Numbered from the stretch's first letter, positions 1 to 8,262 are shown. The stretch is DNA of 35,510 bases from Komagataeibacter europaeus LMG 18890 (GCF_000285295.1 NZ_CADP01000029.1:1-35510); one strand, 5' to 3'. Translations and numbers: made by a program. Notes: generated from the sequence alone by a model not told the origin.

Positions 1-339
1 AAGTATGGACCAGATCAATTATACACAGAAGATCGGACACTCTCGGCGCCTCTCCTTGAACCGGCTGATTTTGAGGGACTTCTTGCTGACAAGGCGTTCG
101 ATGTCCACTGGATCGTGGACACCATACGCGCGCAAGGGGCCCGCGTGGTCATTCCCCAGCGTCGGAACCGCCTCGACAGGCGACCCTTCGATGGAGCCCT
201 GTTCAAGGCACGCCATCTCATCGAGAACTTCTTCTGCAAGCTCAAGGAGTTCAAGCGCATCGCCATGCGAAGCGACAAGACCGACAGATCATTCGCAGCG
301 ATGATTTATCTTACCGCCGCAATCATCAATTCGCGTTAA
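1..339 (+). CDS. IS5-family transposase, C-terminal part (cut by window edge)
   Basis: Frame 1 is open from the first base to a TAA at 337-339, so this is the last 112 residues of a longer protein. It ends like DDE transposases of the IS5 family (IS427-like group): LLADKAFD near residue 29 carries the second catalytic Asp, and IENFFCKLKEFKRIAMRSDK near residue 79 carries the catalytic Glu with the usual Arg and Lys. The N-terminal part lies outside the window. The stop is followed within about 15 bases by a likely right terminal repeat. The DDE call is secure; the exact subgroup is inference. Confidence 0.85.
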   Translation, partial: KYGPDQLYTEDRTLSAPLLEPADFEGLLADKAFDVHWIVDTIRAQGARVVIPQRRNRLDRRPFDGALFKARHLIENFFCKLKEFKRIAMRSDKTDRSFAAMIYLTAAIINSR

Positions 340-352
340 TTCCCAACAGGCC
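1..352 (+). mobile_element. Right end of an IS5-type insertion sequence
   Basis: The transposase tail is followed by CCAACAGGCCCTGA (343-356), which resembles IS427-type right terminal repeats; the left end is outside the window. Directly beyond it a truncated copy of the window's interspersed repeat begins, which suggests that the IS landed inside that repeat. The boundary at about 352 is an estimate, because the left terminal repeat and target duplication cannot be compared. Confidence 0.6.
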
Positions 353-388
353 CTGAAAAAAGCTTCACCAGAAACTTCTTTATGATTG
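353..388 (-). repeat. Interspersed palindromic repeat, copy A (partial)
   Basis: CTGAAAAAAGCTTCACCAG followed by AAACTTCTTTATGATT is, in reverse complement, the first half of the repeat best seen at 16548-16629 (AAGTTTTTGGTGAAGC then a T/A-rich palindrome). It is cut at its left side by the IS end. It shares the outer end TCTTTATGATT with copy B. Confidence 0.6.
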
Positions 389-489
389 CTGAATGTTTCC
401 GGGCTAACTTTTCAAACAGTCTCTTACTGGATGGCTTTTATTCAGGGCACGATTAAATACTGTTCGAAATAAAAAATGGGCAAGAATAT

Positions 490-534
490 TAAACGTTTCC
501 GGATGCCGCCTTTTCAAAGACGTCTTTATGATTT
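490..534 (-). repeat. Interspersed palindromic repeat, copy B (internally deleted)
   Basis: TAAACGTTTCCGGATGCCGCC, a short TTTTCAAAGACG palindrome remnant, then TCTTTATGATTT. It matches copy D (6503-6564) at both ends but lacks its middle. It lies 32 bases beyond the stop of the minus-strand porin, where it could serve as that gene's 3' hairpin. Confidence 0.6.
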
Positions 535-565
535 GCAGGCGGCCCATCCATATTGCCGCGTGCCG

Positions 566-2353
566 TCAGAACCGGAATACAAAATTCGACTGGTAATACG
601 TTCCACTGGAACCGCCAGCTTCATTAAGGGCATGCGATGTCATGAAACGGGATGCATACTGCGTCCATGACACATGCGTATTGATCTGCCAGGCAATCGA
701 CACCTGTGGCGCCATGCCAATAAACCTGCCACGGAAATTACCGGGAAACTTGTAATTCCCCGATGACTTGTAAATGGGGTCATTCACACTGTCACGCCAG
801 AACAGTGGATACTTGAACTGGATACTGACGGACTTGAATGGCGTAATCCGGACCAGCGGCGCAAAACTGATCAGGTTGGACGCCGTCATGTAGGTTGTCG
901 TGTCAAGGTAATTGGTCTGCGGATTGAAGGGGGCAATATAGGTGCCGATCGTTCCAGTCCGGTCAGACGAATTCCCGCCCGAATACACGTCCGTCTGGAT
1001 CCCGGCGAATGTATTCAGGGTCTTTTCGGAAAAACGGTAACCCACCGAGGAATTGATGGCGTAGGCACTGACATTGCGCGCCAGCGTGGTCCCGGACGGA
1101 CGGAATACGCCACCCTGCCAGATACCGCCCACCGAAAATTCAATCGGTCCCGCCACGCCATGCCAGCGCATGCCGAAATTATTGCGCGTGTTGGACCCCG
1201 TAACCGAACCGCCCGGCCCCGCAATCGCCCCGGCCGCGCCATTCAGCTTGTAGCCAATATAAAAGGCATCGACAAAGGAATATCCCTTCTGCCCCATGAA
1301 GGTAAAGTCAGGGGGCGCCCATGTCGTGTTGAAACCGTACAGTCGCGAGGCATAGTTTTCGGTATCGTGAAACATCTTGTTTTCACTGTCATATGTCTGC
1401 ACGAAGTCCCACCCGTCGATACGGATGCGCTTCCACACCATGTACCCCCGGAACCCGTCCCATGACAGCGGCACGTTTGGCGTCTCACGGGCGTACAGCA
1501 TGTAGGATGGCGCATCGAGAAACTGCTGCCGCCCGAACATGAAGCCACTTTTGGCGCCAAGCATGTTCCACCGCACCTCGACAAAGGCCTGCTGCGCATC
1601 CAGACGCTTGCGATAGGTCGAACCATAACCGTAACCGCCCCAGCCTGCGGCATCCGCATTCACCAACTGACCGAAGAAGCGCAGGTGCGAACCGATGTGC
1701 AGATCCGCGCCATACAGGTTGCGCACGGCGAAACGCCCGGAATCATTGGGTTTTTGCGTACCAAGCTGCGGACGGGTTTCAAACCAGTTACGCAGGCGGG
1801 TTTCCCCGGAAAAACTGATCCATACATTCCCGCTGCGGGTCAGGGGGATGTATTTCAGCACATCAAAGGGATCATTATGATTTTTCCTGTCGCGCAGGTT
1901 GCTCCAGTCCTCGGCCCAGGGTGTTACGCCATACGTCCCGACCGGGCCGAACCCTGCGGATTCCCCGTTCCCACGATTGAACACGCCCCAGTCGTACTGG
2001 TGGCCATTCTTGCGGTTTTCCGCGCCACTCATGCGCAGGGGCTGCCCCACCGGATTGGCGTGCGGATAGACCTGTATCGGGGGACGCCGCCCGATCCGGA
2101 CAATCACGTTTTCAGACCGTGATTGTGATGCCTGTCCTGTCAGCGCGCCCGCCCCTGCCGCATTGACGGAAACGGGATCGGCAGCATGCGCGCCGTGTCC
2201 CATGGTGACAATCCCGGCAGGCAGGCTGAGCAGCATGGCCAGGACAGGGAAATCCGTCGCCTTCCTGCCGTCCCGCACGGAATGCGTGCAGGCACCATCC
2301 TTACGGATGGAATGGTAGCGAACGGTCGCGGCTGACTTCAGGGATGGCAACAT
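566..2353 (-). CDS. Alginate-export-domain outer-membrane porin (AlgE-like)
   Basis: A protein of about 595 residues that begins with a long basic leader, then a hydrophobic stretch (LAMLLSLPAGIVTMG) ending in an AHAADP signal-peptidase site near residue 59. The mature part is rich in Gly, Asn and aromatic residues and alternates polar and hydrophobic positions like a beta-barrel. It ends in SNFVFRF, whose terminal Phe is the usual signal for outer-membrane assembly. Segments such as TRLRNWFETRP, FGRQQFLDAPS and WDGFRGYMVWKR fit the alginate_exp (Pfam PF13372) family. Relatives export or admit anionic or sugar substrates; the substrate here is unknown. The ATG at 2353 is chosen; a GTG at 2359 is also in frame and neither has a clear ribosome site. 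It stands alone, with about 1.2 kb of AT-rich DNA upstream. Confidence 0.8.
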   Translation of the reverse strand: MLPSLKSAATVRYHSIRKDGACTHSVRDGRKATDFPVLAMLLSLPAGIVTMGHGAHAADPVSVNAAGAGALTGQASQSRSENVIVRIGRRPPIQVYPHANPVGQPLRMSGAENRKNGHQYDWGVFNRGNGESAGFGPVGTYGVTPWAEDWSNLRDRKNHNDPFDVLKYIPLTRSGNVWISFSGETRLRNWFETRPQLGTQKPNDSGRFAVRNLYGADLHIGSHLRFFGQLVNADAAGWGGYGYGSTYRKRLDAQQAFVEVRWNMLGAKSGFMFGRQQFLDAPSYMLYARETPNVPLSWDGFRGYMVWKRIRIDGWDFVQTYDSENKMFHDTENYASRLYGFNTTWAPPDFTFMGQKGYSFVDAFYIGYKLNGAAGAIAGPGGSVTGSNTRNNFGMRWHGVAGPIEFSVGGIWQGGVFRPSGTTLARNVSAYAINSSVGYRFSEKTLNTFAGIQTDVYSGGNSSDRTGTIGTYIAPFNPQTNYLDTTTYMTASNLISFAPLVRITPFKSVSIQFKYPLFWRDSVNDPIYKSSGNYKFPGNFRGRFIGMAPQVSIAWQINTHVSWTQYASRFMTSHALNEAGGSSGTYYQSNFVFRF

Positions 2354-2586
2354 TGTCACATACCATTTCGCTATATACAGGGCATATCGGATTATTAAGC
2401 ACTGTATGTTTACGTATTATGTCATTAAAAACACGTCAATGGTGTATTTTTCCATATCTTCCTTACGACCGTTCAAAACCCCTGAAACTTTGGTAAAATA
2501 TTAATTAACATTCTGTTTTTAAATAGTATTTTTATTTCCAAGATAACACAAAAAAAATGGCAGGAGACATTTCTGTCGCATATAAA

Positions 2587-2645
2587 ACGATAAATATCGT
2601 ACTATATGCCGGTGTCCGTCATCGACCAGGGATCATATATCCCTG
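2587..2645. repeat. Two adjacent perfect inverted repeats
   Basis: ACGATA-AA-TATCGT at 2587-2600, and 26 bases further CAGGGAT-CATAT-ATCCCTG at 2627-2645. The second forms a 7-bp stem with a 5-base loop. They lie about 230-290 bases upstream of the porin start. They could be operators or RNA structure; no regulator can be assigned. Confidence 0.5.
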
Positions 2646-2952
2646 CTGTCTCAAAAGGTATGAAAACATTCATAAATGCGGATGCCATACGCACTGCATA
2701 AAAATACAGTTTTCCGATATTTCTTTTATATAAAAGGAACAATCATAATCCATTCCATACGGAATACGAACTGCCCGATGTTTCATTAACGGCGAGGGCA
2801 ATCATATTGTTCCCCCATGCCTGAGGTGTGTGGCAACAGGGCCACAGACTTATCATACAGTCGTATGCGTGAATTATTTCCACGATATAAAACGCGGGAT
2901 CCATGGGGCGACATCCATGGCAGGCCCGCATGCATCCATTTAAAGACTGTCT

Positions 2953-3028
2953 GAAAAATTGGTGAAGCTCTTTTCAAAAAATTTCAGGACAACGCCACCT
3001 TAAAAAAGTGGCACCCAAAAACTTTTGT
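2953..3028 (+). repeat. Interspersed palindromic repeat, copy C (near full length)
   Basis: GAAAAATTGGTGAAGC, then a CTTTTCAAAAAATTTCAGGA palindrome remnant, then AACGCCACCTTAAAAAAGTGG and CACCCAAAAACTTTTG. It aligns along its length with copy E (16548-16629). Compensating changes keep the second stem: CCACCTT pairs with AAGTGG where copy E has GCCGCCTTTTT and AAAAAGACGGC. Confidence 0.75.
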
Positions 3029-3200
3029 TTTTATCTATCAATCGATTGCCTGAACAATCCTTATCACCTTCTTATCCCTAAAATAGCGGGGCATATCCAT
3101 AAAGGTGCGCAGGTTATCCAGCGACACCAGAACAACAGATAAGATCGGACCGGGTGCAGACGGGATAGCAGACCGGACATTTTCATACCCGCGCATTATT

Positions 3201-3222
3201 CACTATACGATAGTGTTTTTTT
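3201..3222 (+). terminator. Intrinsic-terminator-like hairpin with T tract
   Basis: CACTAT-ACG-ATAGTG is a perfect 6-bp stem with a 3-base loop, followed at once by seven T residues. The stem is AT-rich and weak, but the layout is that of a rho-independent terminator on the plus strand. No protein gene ends just before it, so it would end either a small RNA or a leader transcript. It is about 320 bases upstream of metQ. Confidence 0.5.
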
Positions 3223-3541
3223 GTGGAAAAATCTGACATCAATATGATGATATTTTTTATTTTCAATGGGTAGTTCATGACATCCATGGCTGTCACGGCC
3301 GTATCCCAACACCTTCTGGCAATCGGGAAGCGATCATTTCCCGAAAAAATAACTTATAATTTCGTATTTAATGTTGACGCACATTGGATGATGTATTTTT
3401 ATGTGCGCATCAATCTGAACGCCAACAGGCAGGGACATCACCTGAAACCCGGATCAGACCATGGCGGCCTCCATGCACCGCCGTATGAAACGCAATGCCG
3501 GTTTTTCCACTGCAAAAACAGTTGTCCGGACCAGGAATGAA

Positions 3542-4363
3542 ATGAAACTGAACACCCCCATCACAAGAAGACGCGCCCTTTCCCTGCTGGGCACCGCAAC
3601 CTGCCTGCCCATGATCCATGCCGCACGGGCAGCGGACGCCAGACGGTTGCGCATCGGGATCATGGCGGGCGAGGATGAGGACCTGTGGCGCGTCATCGTC
3701 GCCAATGCCGCGAAGGAGGGACTGGACCTCTCCATCATGACATTTTCCGACTACAATACCCCTGACGAAGCACTGGCCGAGCATGAAATTGATGCCAACG
3801 CCTTCCAGCACGGTCCCTTCCTGCAGGCGCAGATAGCCGCACGCTGGTATGACATCGTGGCGGTCGGGAATACCTATTTCTCCCCCATCGGGCTATATTC
3901 GACACGCTGGAAGTCGGTGGCCGACCTGCCGCGAAACGCCGTGATCGGACTACCGAATGATCCCAGCAACGAAGGCCGCGCGCTGCATCTGCTCGAAGCA
4001 CTGGGATTGATCAGGCTTCCGGCCTCGGCCGGGTTACTGCCAACGCCGCTGGACATCGCCGACAACCCGCGCAACCTGACATTTCATGAACTGGATGCCG
4101 GAATTGTCGGGCGTTCCCTGCCCGATCTGGATGCGGCCGTCGTCAATACCAACTGGGCGCTGAAGGCGGGAATTGACCTGCAGAAACAGAAAATCGGGCA
4201 GGAATCCCTGCAAGATAACCCATATGTCAACTTCATTGCCGTCAACGCGGCCGATGCGAAGGCACCGTGGATAACGCCACTGGTCAATGCGGTCCATCAG
4301 CCTTCCACCCGCACGGCGATCGAGACGATCTTTCACGGTTCGGTCGTGCCAGCATGGACATAG
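3542..4363 (+). CDS. metQ: MetQ/NlpA-family methionine-binding protein
   Basis: Periplasmic substrate-binding component of a D/L-methionine ABC importer, 273 residues. The start at 3542 follows CCAGGA by about six bases; an upstream in-frame ATG at 3461 would add an implausible 27-residue leader. The N-terminus has ITRRRALSLLG and a hydrophobic core ending ARA-AD (residue 30), a Sec or Tat-like signal. Many NlpA-family proteins are lipoproteins, but I see no proper lipobox here. The body has family features: LRIGIMAGEDEDLW, DYNTPDEALAEHEIDANAFQH (the family's usual Asp-Ala-Asn-Xaa-Phe-Gln-His stretch) and NTNWA near residue 200. The stop overlaps the start of metN by ten bases, so the genes are translationally linked. 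Confidence 0.9.
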   Translation: MKLNTPITRRRALSLLGTATCLPMIHAARAADARRLRIGIMAGEDEDLWRVIVANAAKEGLDLSIMTFSDYNTPDEALAEHEIDANAFQHGPFLQAQIAARWYDIVAVGNTYFSPIGLYSTRWKSVADLPRNAVIGLPNDPSNEGRALHLLEALGLIRLPASAGLLPTPLDIADNPRNLTFHELDAGIVGRSLPDLDAAVVNTNWALKAGIDLQKQKIGQESLQDNPYVNFIAVNAADAKAPWITPLVNAVHQPSTRTAIETIFHGSVVPAWT

Positions 4364-5388
4364 GACTGGTCCAGGTCAGCCATATCAGCCGCAGCTTTGG
4401 CGGCCACCTCGCGCTGGATGACATAAGCTTCACCGTAGCCCGGGGCGAAATACTGGGCGTGATTGGCCGGTCGGGGGCGGGCAAGAGTTCCCTGCTGCGC
4501 TGTCTTGGCGCGCTGGACCGGCCCGATACCGGTCATATCATGATCGAGGGGCACGACCTGACGGCCCTGCCCCAGTCGCAACTGATCGGCCTGCGCCGCA
4601 GGATCGGGTTTGTTTTCCAGCATTTCAACCTGCTGGGTTCCCGCACGGTCGCGGGCAATATCAGCCTGCCGCTTGAAATCGCGGGCGTGCCACGCGCACG
4701 GCGGAATGCACGGATTACCGAACTGCTTTCCCTCGTCGGGCTGTCGGATCACGGCCATAAATGGCCGGCACAGTTATCGGGCGGGCAGAAACAGCGCGTG
4801 GGCATCGCCCGTGCGCTGGCCAACGCGCCCGCCCTGCTGCTGTGTGATGAAGCGACATCTGCCCTGGACCCTGAAACGACGACATCCATCCTCGACCTGC
4901 TGGCCCGCATCAACCGCGAGTTGGGCCTGACCATCATCATGATTACCCATGAAATGGATGTCATCCGCCGCATTGCGACCCATCTGGTCATTCTGGACCA
5001 TGGCCGCGTGGTCGAAAACGGCCCGACACTGGACATTCTGGCCGCGGGTACGCAGTTGCCTGTAACGCAGGCGCTGCTGTCGGAAACACAGCCGCGGGTG
5101 CCCCCCGCCATCCGTGCCAGACTGGTCGATACGGATCGCCCCGGCGCGCGCGCTGTCATACGCCTGCGCATGGGTGGAGCAGCGGCAGACCTGCCGGTGC
5201 TGTCCACGCTGGGACAGCGTTTCGGAGTGGACGCCACCATACTGGCGGGCGGGACCAGCGAAATCGCGGGCCAGCCCTTTGCCGACATGATTGTGTGCGT
5301 GGGCGATTATTCGGCCGGAATCCATGATTTCCTCCATGGCCTCGACCCCTCGCTGAAAGTTCTTGGTTATGTCCCGGCTGATCTTTGA
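4354..5388 (+). CDS. metN: MetN methionine ABC transporter ATPase
   Basis: Cytoplasmic ATPase of the methionine importer, 344 residues, a typical length. Walker A GRSGAGKS is at residues 38-45, the Q-loop Gln at 89, the signature LSGGQ at 141-145 and Walker B LLLCDE at 161-166, followed by the D-loop SALD and the switch His in ITHEMD. After about residue 240 there is a NIL domain, the regulatory domain that in MetN binds methionine and gives trans-inhibition. The ATG at 4354 lies within the last codons of metQ; a GTG further upstream (4267) would overlap metQ by nearly 100 bases and is rejected. Its end overlaps metI by 20 bases. Confidence 0.93.
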   Translation: MDIGLVQVSHISRSFGGHLALDDISFTVARGEILGVIGRSGAGKSSLLRCLGALDRPDTGHIMIEGHDLTALPQSQLIGLRRRIGFVFQHFNLLGSRTVAGNISLPLEIAGVPRARRNARITELLSLVGLSDHGHKWPAQLSGGQKQRVGIARALANAPALLLCDEATSALDPETTTSILDLLARINRELGLTIIMITHEMDVIRRIATHLVILDHGRVVENGPTLDILAAGTQLPVTQALLSETQPRVPPAIRARLVDTDRPGARAVIRLRMGGAAADLPVLSTLGQRFGVDATILAGGTSEIAGQPFADMIVCVGDYSAGIHDFLHGLDPSLKVLGYVPADL

Positions 5389-6022
5389 CCTGATCCTGCG
5401 CGCAACATGGGAAACGGCACAGATGGTGCTGGTGTCCGGCCTTGTGGCCGTGATTGGCGGCCTGCCGCTGGCGCTGGTCATGGTGGCCACCCGCCGGGGC
5501 GGCCTGCTGCCCTGCCCGCCCGTGGCGCGCCTGCTGGGGCTGGTCGTTGATATGCTGCGCGCGATTCCCTTCATCATCCTGCTGGTGATCCTTATTCCCG
5601 TTACCCGCATGATCGTGGGCACGTCGCTGGGGACAACGGCGGCCATCGTACCGCTATCGCTTGCGGCCATTCCGTATTTTGCCCGCATTGCCGAAGTCTC
5701 GCTACGCGAAGTGGATCCGGCGCTGATTGACGCGGTGCGGACCATGGGGGGCACCCGGTGGATGATCGTCCGCCATGTCCTGATCCCCGAAGCCCTGCCC
5801 GGGCTTGTCGCGGGCCTGACCGTCACCCTGATTACGCTGACCGGAGCATCGGCCATGGCCGGAGCAGTGGGCGCCGGGGGGCTGGGTGATGTCGCCATCC
5901 GTTACGGCTACCAGCGTTTCAATACGGAAATCATGACGCTGGTGGTACTGGTCCTGATTGCCTTTGTCGCGTTGATACAGGCTATCGGGAACGCAATTTC
6001 CAATCACCTGCGCCATACCTGA
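5369..6022 (+). CDS. metI: MetI methionine ABC transporter permease
   Basis: Inner-membrane permease of the methionine importer, 217 residues, with about five hydrophobic segments. It opens with LRATWETAQMVLVSGLVAVIGGLPLAL, as MetI proteins do, and has the ATPase-coupling loop EVDPALIDAVRTMGGTRW followed by the motif of the binding-protein-dependent permease family. GAVGAGGLGDVAIRYGYQRF near residue 170 is a conserved MetI block. The ATG at 5369 is used; a TTG two codons earlier is possible. It overlaps metN, so metQNI is one transcription unit, and the Rrf2 gene follows closely. Confidence 0.92.
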   Translation: MSRLIFDLILRATWETAQMVLVSGLVAVIGGLPLALVMVATRRGGLLPCPPVARLLGLVVDMLRAIPFIILLVILIPVTRMIVGTSLGTTAAIVPLSLAAIPYFARIAEVSLREVDPALIDAVRTMGGTRWMIVRHVLIPEALPGLVAGLTVTLITLTGASAMAGAVGAGGLGDVAIRYGYQRFNTEIMTLVVLVLIAFVALIQAIGNAISNHLRHT

Positions 6023-6037
6023 CAGGGGGCCATGCCC

Positions 6038-6484
6038 ATGCACAGCGTACGTGACCGGACCGCCACTGCCCTGATCATCATGCTGGACGTGGCGTTTCAC
6101 AGCATTGCCGGCCGACCGGTCAGCACGATTGATATCGCGGACAGGTCCGGCCTGGCACGGCGCGGGATCGAACCCATCGTGCAGGCCCTCGCCCGGTCCG
6201 GCCTGTTGCAGGGCATCCGTGGCCCACATGGCGGTTACCGGCTGGGCCATCCGGCAGGTGAAATCCTGCTGGCGGACATATACCGGGCCACGATGCATGA
6301 CGACGTCCCGGCCGAACGGCGCCGGGGCACGCTGTTCAACACGGTTGTCCGGCCCTTTCTGGACCAGATGGAAGGCCTGCTGACGCACGAATACAGCAAG
6401 GTCACATTGCATGACTTCGTGCGGCAGGCCGAAACACGTGGCCTGCAGCGCCCGGCCGCCGGTCCGGGCTGCTTTTCGATATGA
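6038..6484 (+). CDS. Rrf2-family transcriptional regulator
   Basis: A 148-residue winged-helix protein. Residues near 5-70 have the Rrf2 layout: ALIIMLDVAFHSIAGRPVSTIDIADRSGLARRGIEPIVQALARSGLLQGIRGPHGGYRLG, including the conserved wing RGPHGGYRL. It lacks the three-Cys cluster that binds an Fe-S centre in IscR-type members; only one Cys is seen, near the C-terminus. ATG 6038 is preferred because GGGGG at 6025-6029 is eight bases upstream; ATG 6032 would be only two bases from it. It lies nine bases or so behind metI, so it probably belongs to the methionine operon. Rrf2 proteins such as CymR control sulfur-amino-acid genes in other bacteria; control of metQNI here is inference. Confidence 0.85.
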   Translation: MHSVRDRTATALIIMLDVAFHSIAGRPVSTIDIADRSGLARRGIEPIVQALARSGLLQGIRGPHGGYRLGHPAGEILLADIYRATMHDDVPAERRRGTLFNTVVRPFLDQMEGLLTHEYSKVTLHDFVRQAETRGLQRPAAGPGCFSI

Positions 6485-6502
6485 ACCGCCTTTTTAAAAA
6501 AC

Positions 6503-6564
6503 AAACGTTTCCGGGTGCCGCTTTTTTTCCGAAAAGCGACGTTCCCTGAAGCTTCTTATGATTT
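6503..6564 (-). repeat. Interspersed palindromic repeat, copy D; probable bidirectional terminator
   Basis: AACGTTTCCGGGTGCCGC, TTTTTTTCCGAAAAGCGAC, then TTCCCTGAAGCTTCTTATGATTTT. In reverse complement it matches the second half of copy E. It fills the space between the convergent rrf2 and ndh genes, and its GTGCCGCTTTTT/GAAAAGCGAC stem with T runs on both sides could end both transcripts. Confidence 0.7.
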
Positions 6565-6568
6565 TCAG

Positions 6569-7855
6569 TCAGTCCAGCCGGACGGAAGGACGCACGAATA
6601 CATCCAGCCAGTCCACAAGGCACGAAATCGTGCCACGCACCGGCCCATACAGTTCAAACTGATGCTGGCGATACAGCATGAGATGCACCATCCGCGCCGA
6701 CAGCCCATGCAGCCAGCCACCGCCGAATACCGTGCCGCCGGGGAACGTGCCCCAGCCATTATAATCACCCAGCGCCACCACAGCCCCCTTGTTATGGAAG
6801 GTGAAGGCAGGCAGTGGCTGGCCGCTCATCATCCATGCAGGCAGGGCCTTGGCCAGATGGTGCGCCTGCTGGCGGGCGGCCTGCGCGGTAGGGGCGACGG
6901 GTTTTTCAGCAATGAAGGCACAGTCCCCCATGGCGAAGATGTTATCGTCCTCCATGACCTGCAGCGTCGGCCTGACCTCAAGCTGGCCGGAACGCGACAG
7001 CTTCAGCCCGCCAAACTGCTTCGTCACATCCGGTGCCTTCACCCCTGCGGCCCATACCCGCAGCGTTGCCGGCACACGGCTGCCGTCCTTCAGGATAAAG
7101 CCGTTTTCATCCGCGCCACTGACCATGGCACCCGCCCGGACATCGACACCGATGGCTTCAAGCTGCTTGACGGCGGCATCCGATACGGATTCAGGAAAAG
7201 CCGGCAGGATGCGCGGCCCGGCCTCCAGCAGGGTAATGCGCAGCTTGGGCGGTTTCTGGCCGAAACTGTAAAGCGACGCCAGATCCAGCGCCTTGTGCAG
7301 TTCCGCCGCCAGCTGCGTGCCGGTGGCGCCACCGCCGACAATGGCGATGTCCAGTTCCTGATGATTGGCAAACGCCCGCAGCAGTTCTATGCGGAAACGG
7401 TCATTGAAGCCGTTCGCATCCACCAGGTTGTCGATGAACATGCAGTGTTCGGCCACGCCCGGCGTGCCGAAGTCATTCGCCCGGCTGCCGATGGACAGGA
7501 CCACCGCGTCATAATCCAGCGTACGGGCATCCACCACCTGCTCACCGGTCTGCGGGTCCTTGATGGGGGCCAGCGAAATGGTCTTGGCCTGACGGTCAAG
7601 GGCCGTGATCTCACCGGGACAGAATTCGAAATGGTGGCGGCTGGCCTGCGACATGAAGCTTATGCGGTCATTTTCATTCGCGGCCGTGCCGGCGGCAAAG
7701 CAGTGCAGCATTGGCTTCCACACATGGGCGAAGCTCTTGTCCACCAATGTGATTTCCGCCCGCCCCGAGCGTCCGACCGAATTGCCCAGCCGTGTCGCCA
7801 GCGCAAGTCCGGCCACACCACCGCCTACAATAACGATCCGAAACTTTTGTGCCAT
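6569..7855 (-). CDS. ndh: Type II NADH dehydrogenase (NDH-2)
   Basis: Membrane-associated flavoprotein that oxidises NADH and reduces quinone without pumping protons, 428 residues. The first dinucleotide fold is at IVIVGGGVAGLALA (residues 7-20, FAD) and the second at IAIVGGGATGTQLA (170-183, NADH). AMGDCAF near residue 310 is the C-terminal FAD-contacting motif, followed by TAQAARQQAHHLA, which is typical of NDH-2. The start at 7855 (MAQKFRIVIV) places the FAD fold at the N-terminus; the open frame continues upstream to 7978 but the extra residues resemble nothing. It is a single-gene unit, convergent with the Rrf2 gene. In aerobic, incomplete oxidisers such an enzyme feeds the quinone pool shared with GlpD and DadA. 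Confidence 0.9.
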   Translation of the reverse strand: MAQKFRIVIVGGGVAGLALATRLGNSVGRSGRAEITLVDKSFAHVWKPMLHCFAAGTAANENDRISFMSQASRHHFEFCPGEITALDRQAKTISLAPIKDPQTGEQVVDARTLDYDAVVLSIGSRANDFGTPGVAEHCMFIDNLVDANGFNDRFRIELLRAFANHQELDIAIVGGGATGTQLAAELHKALDLASLYSFGQKPPKLRITLLEAGPRILPAFPESVSDAAVKQLEAIGVDVRAGAMVSGADENGFILKDGSRVPATLRVWAAGVKAPDVTKQFGGLKLSRSGQLEVRPTLQVMEDDNIFAMGDCAFIAEKPVAPTAQAARQQAHHLAKALPAWMMSGQPLPAFTFHNKGAVVALGDYNGWGTFPGGTVFGGGWLHGLSARMVHLMLYRQHQFELYGPVRGTISCLVDWLDVFVRPSVRLD

Positions 7856-8262
7856 CTCGATAATGCTCCAAACCCGCTCGCACGGCGCTCCGGCCCCCAC
7901 ATGGGAAACCCCGATACGCCACATCCATACAAACCATGTTGGCAGGATTATAGGCAATCCACCCCGTGCCCGAAACATGCGCGGGCGCAGATTCGGGCAC
8001 GGAGATGCAACAACCCGTTATCCATACCCCCCATTTACCGCGCCAGAGCGCGAAAAACCGGGATATAGGCACAGGCGATCAAAAGAACCCGATCTATTGC
8101 AGCAGGGCACGATACGCCCCCTGCCTTCGTCCCCCGCGCAGCAGCCCCGATCAGCCGACATGACGGGCAACATCTATCCATTCCCGACGTTAGCCCGCAT
8201 AACGGCAGACGCGACAGCCATGCCAACATACTGAAATCAATGACAGGACAGCAGGAGAAACC
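7856..8262. other. Spacer between divergent ndh and SDR genes
   Basis: About 400 bases holding the two divergent start regions. I see no convincing promoter, repeat or small gene. The only clear signal is AGGAG at about 8250-8256 in front of the SDR start. Open frames crossing it are extensions or shadows of neighbouring genes. Confidence 0.5.

Larger units (their letters stand above)
2360..3541. other. Long AT-rich intergenic region
   Basis: About 1.18 kb between the divergent porin and metQ genes. It holds two perfect hairpins (2587-2600 and 2627-2645), repeat copy C (2953-3028), a perfect 10-bp palindrome CAATCGATTG near 3042 and a terminator-like hairpin (3201-3222). Short open frames (for example 2743-2931 minus and 3277-3540 plus) have no recognisable family, no good ribosome site and atypical composition, so I do not call them genes. 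Base composition differs clearly from the G+C-rich genes on both sides. Confidence 0.6.

Noticed and set aside
3060-3222. Possible SAM riboswitch ahead of the methionine importer
   Set aside because: I looked for SAM-I and SAM-II core sequences and found neither. The terminator at 3201 is suggestive, but it is 320 bases from metQ.
3277-3540. 87-codon open frame just upstream of metQ
   Set aside because: No ribosome site, no family resemblance, and it overlaps the region where the metQ promoter must lie.
4774-5898. Minus-strand open frame over metN and metI
   Set aside because: Low-complexity Ser, Arg and Thr-rich translation opposite two genes with intact motifs.
6515-8068. Plus-strand open frame of 517 codons over ndh
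   Set aside because: It is a shadow of the NDH-2 gene. Its translation has no recognisable domain and begins inside the repeat copy.
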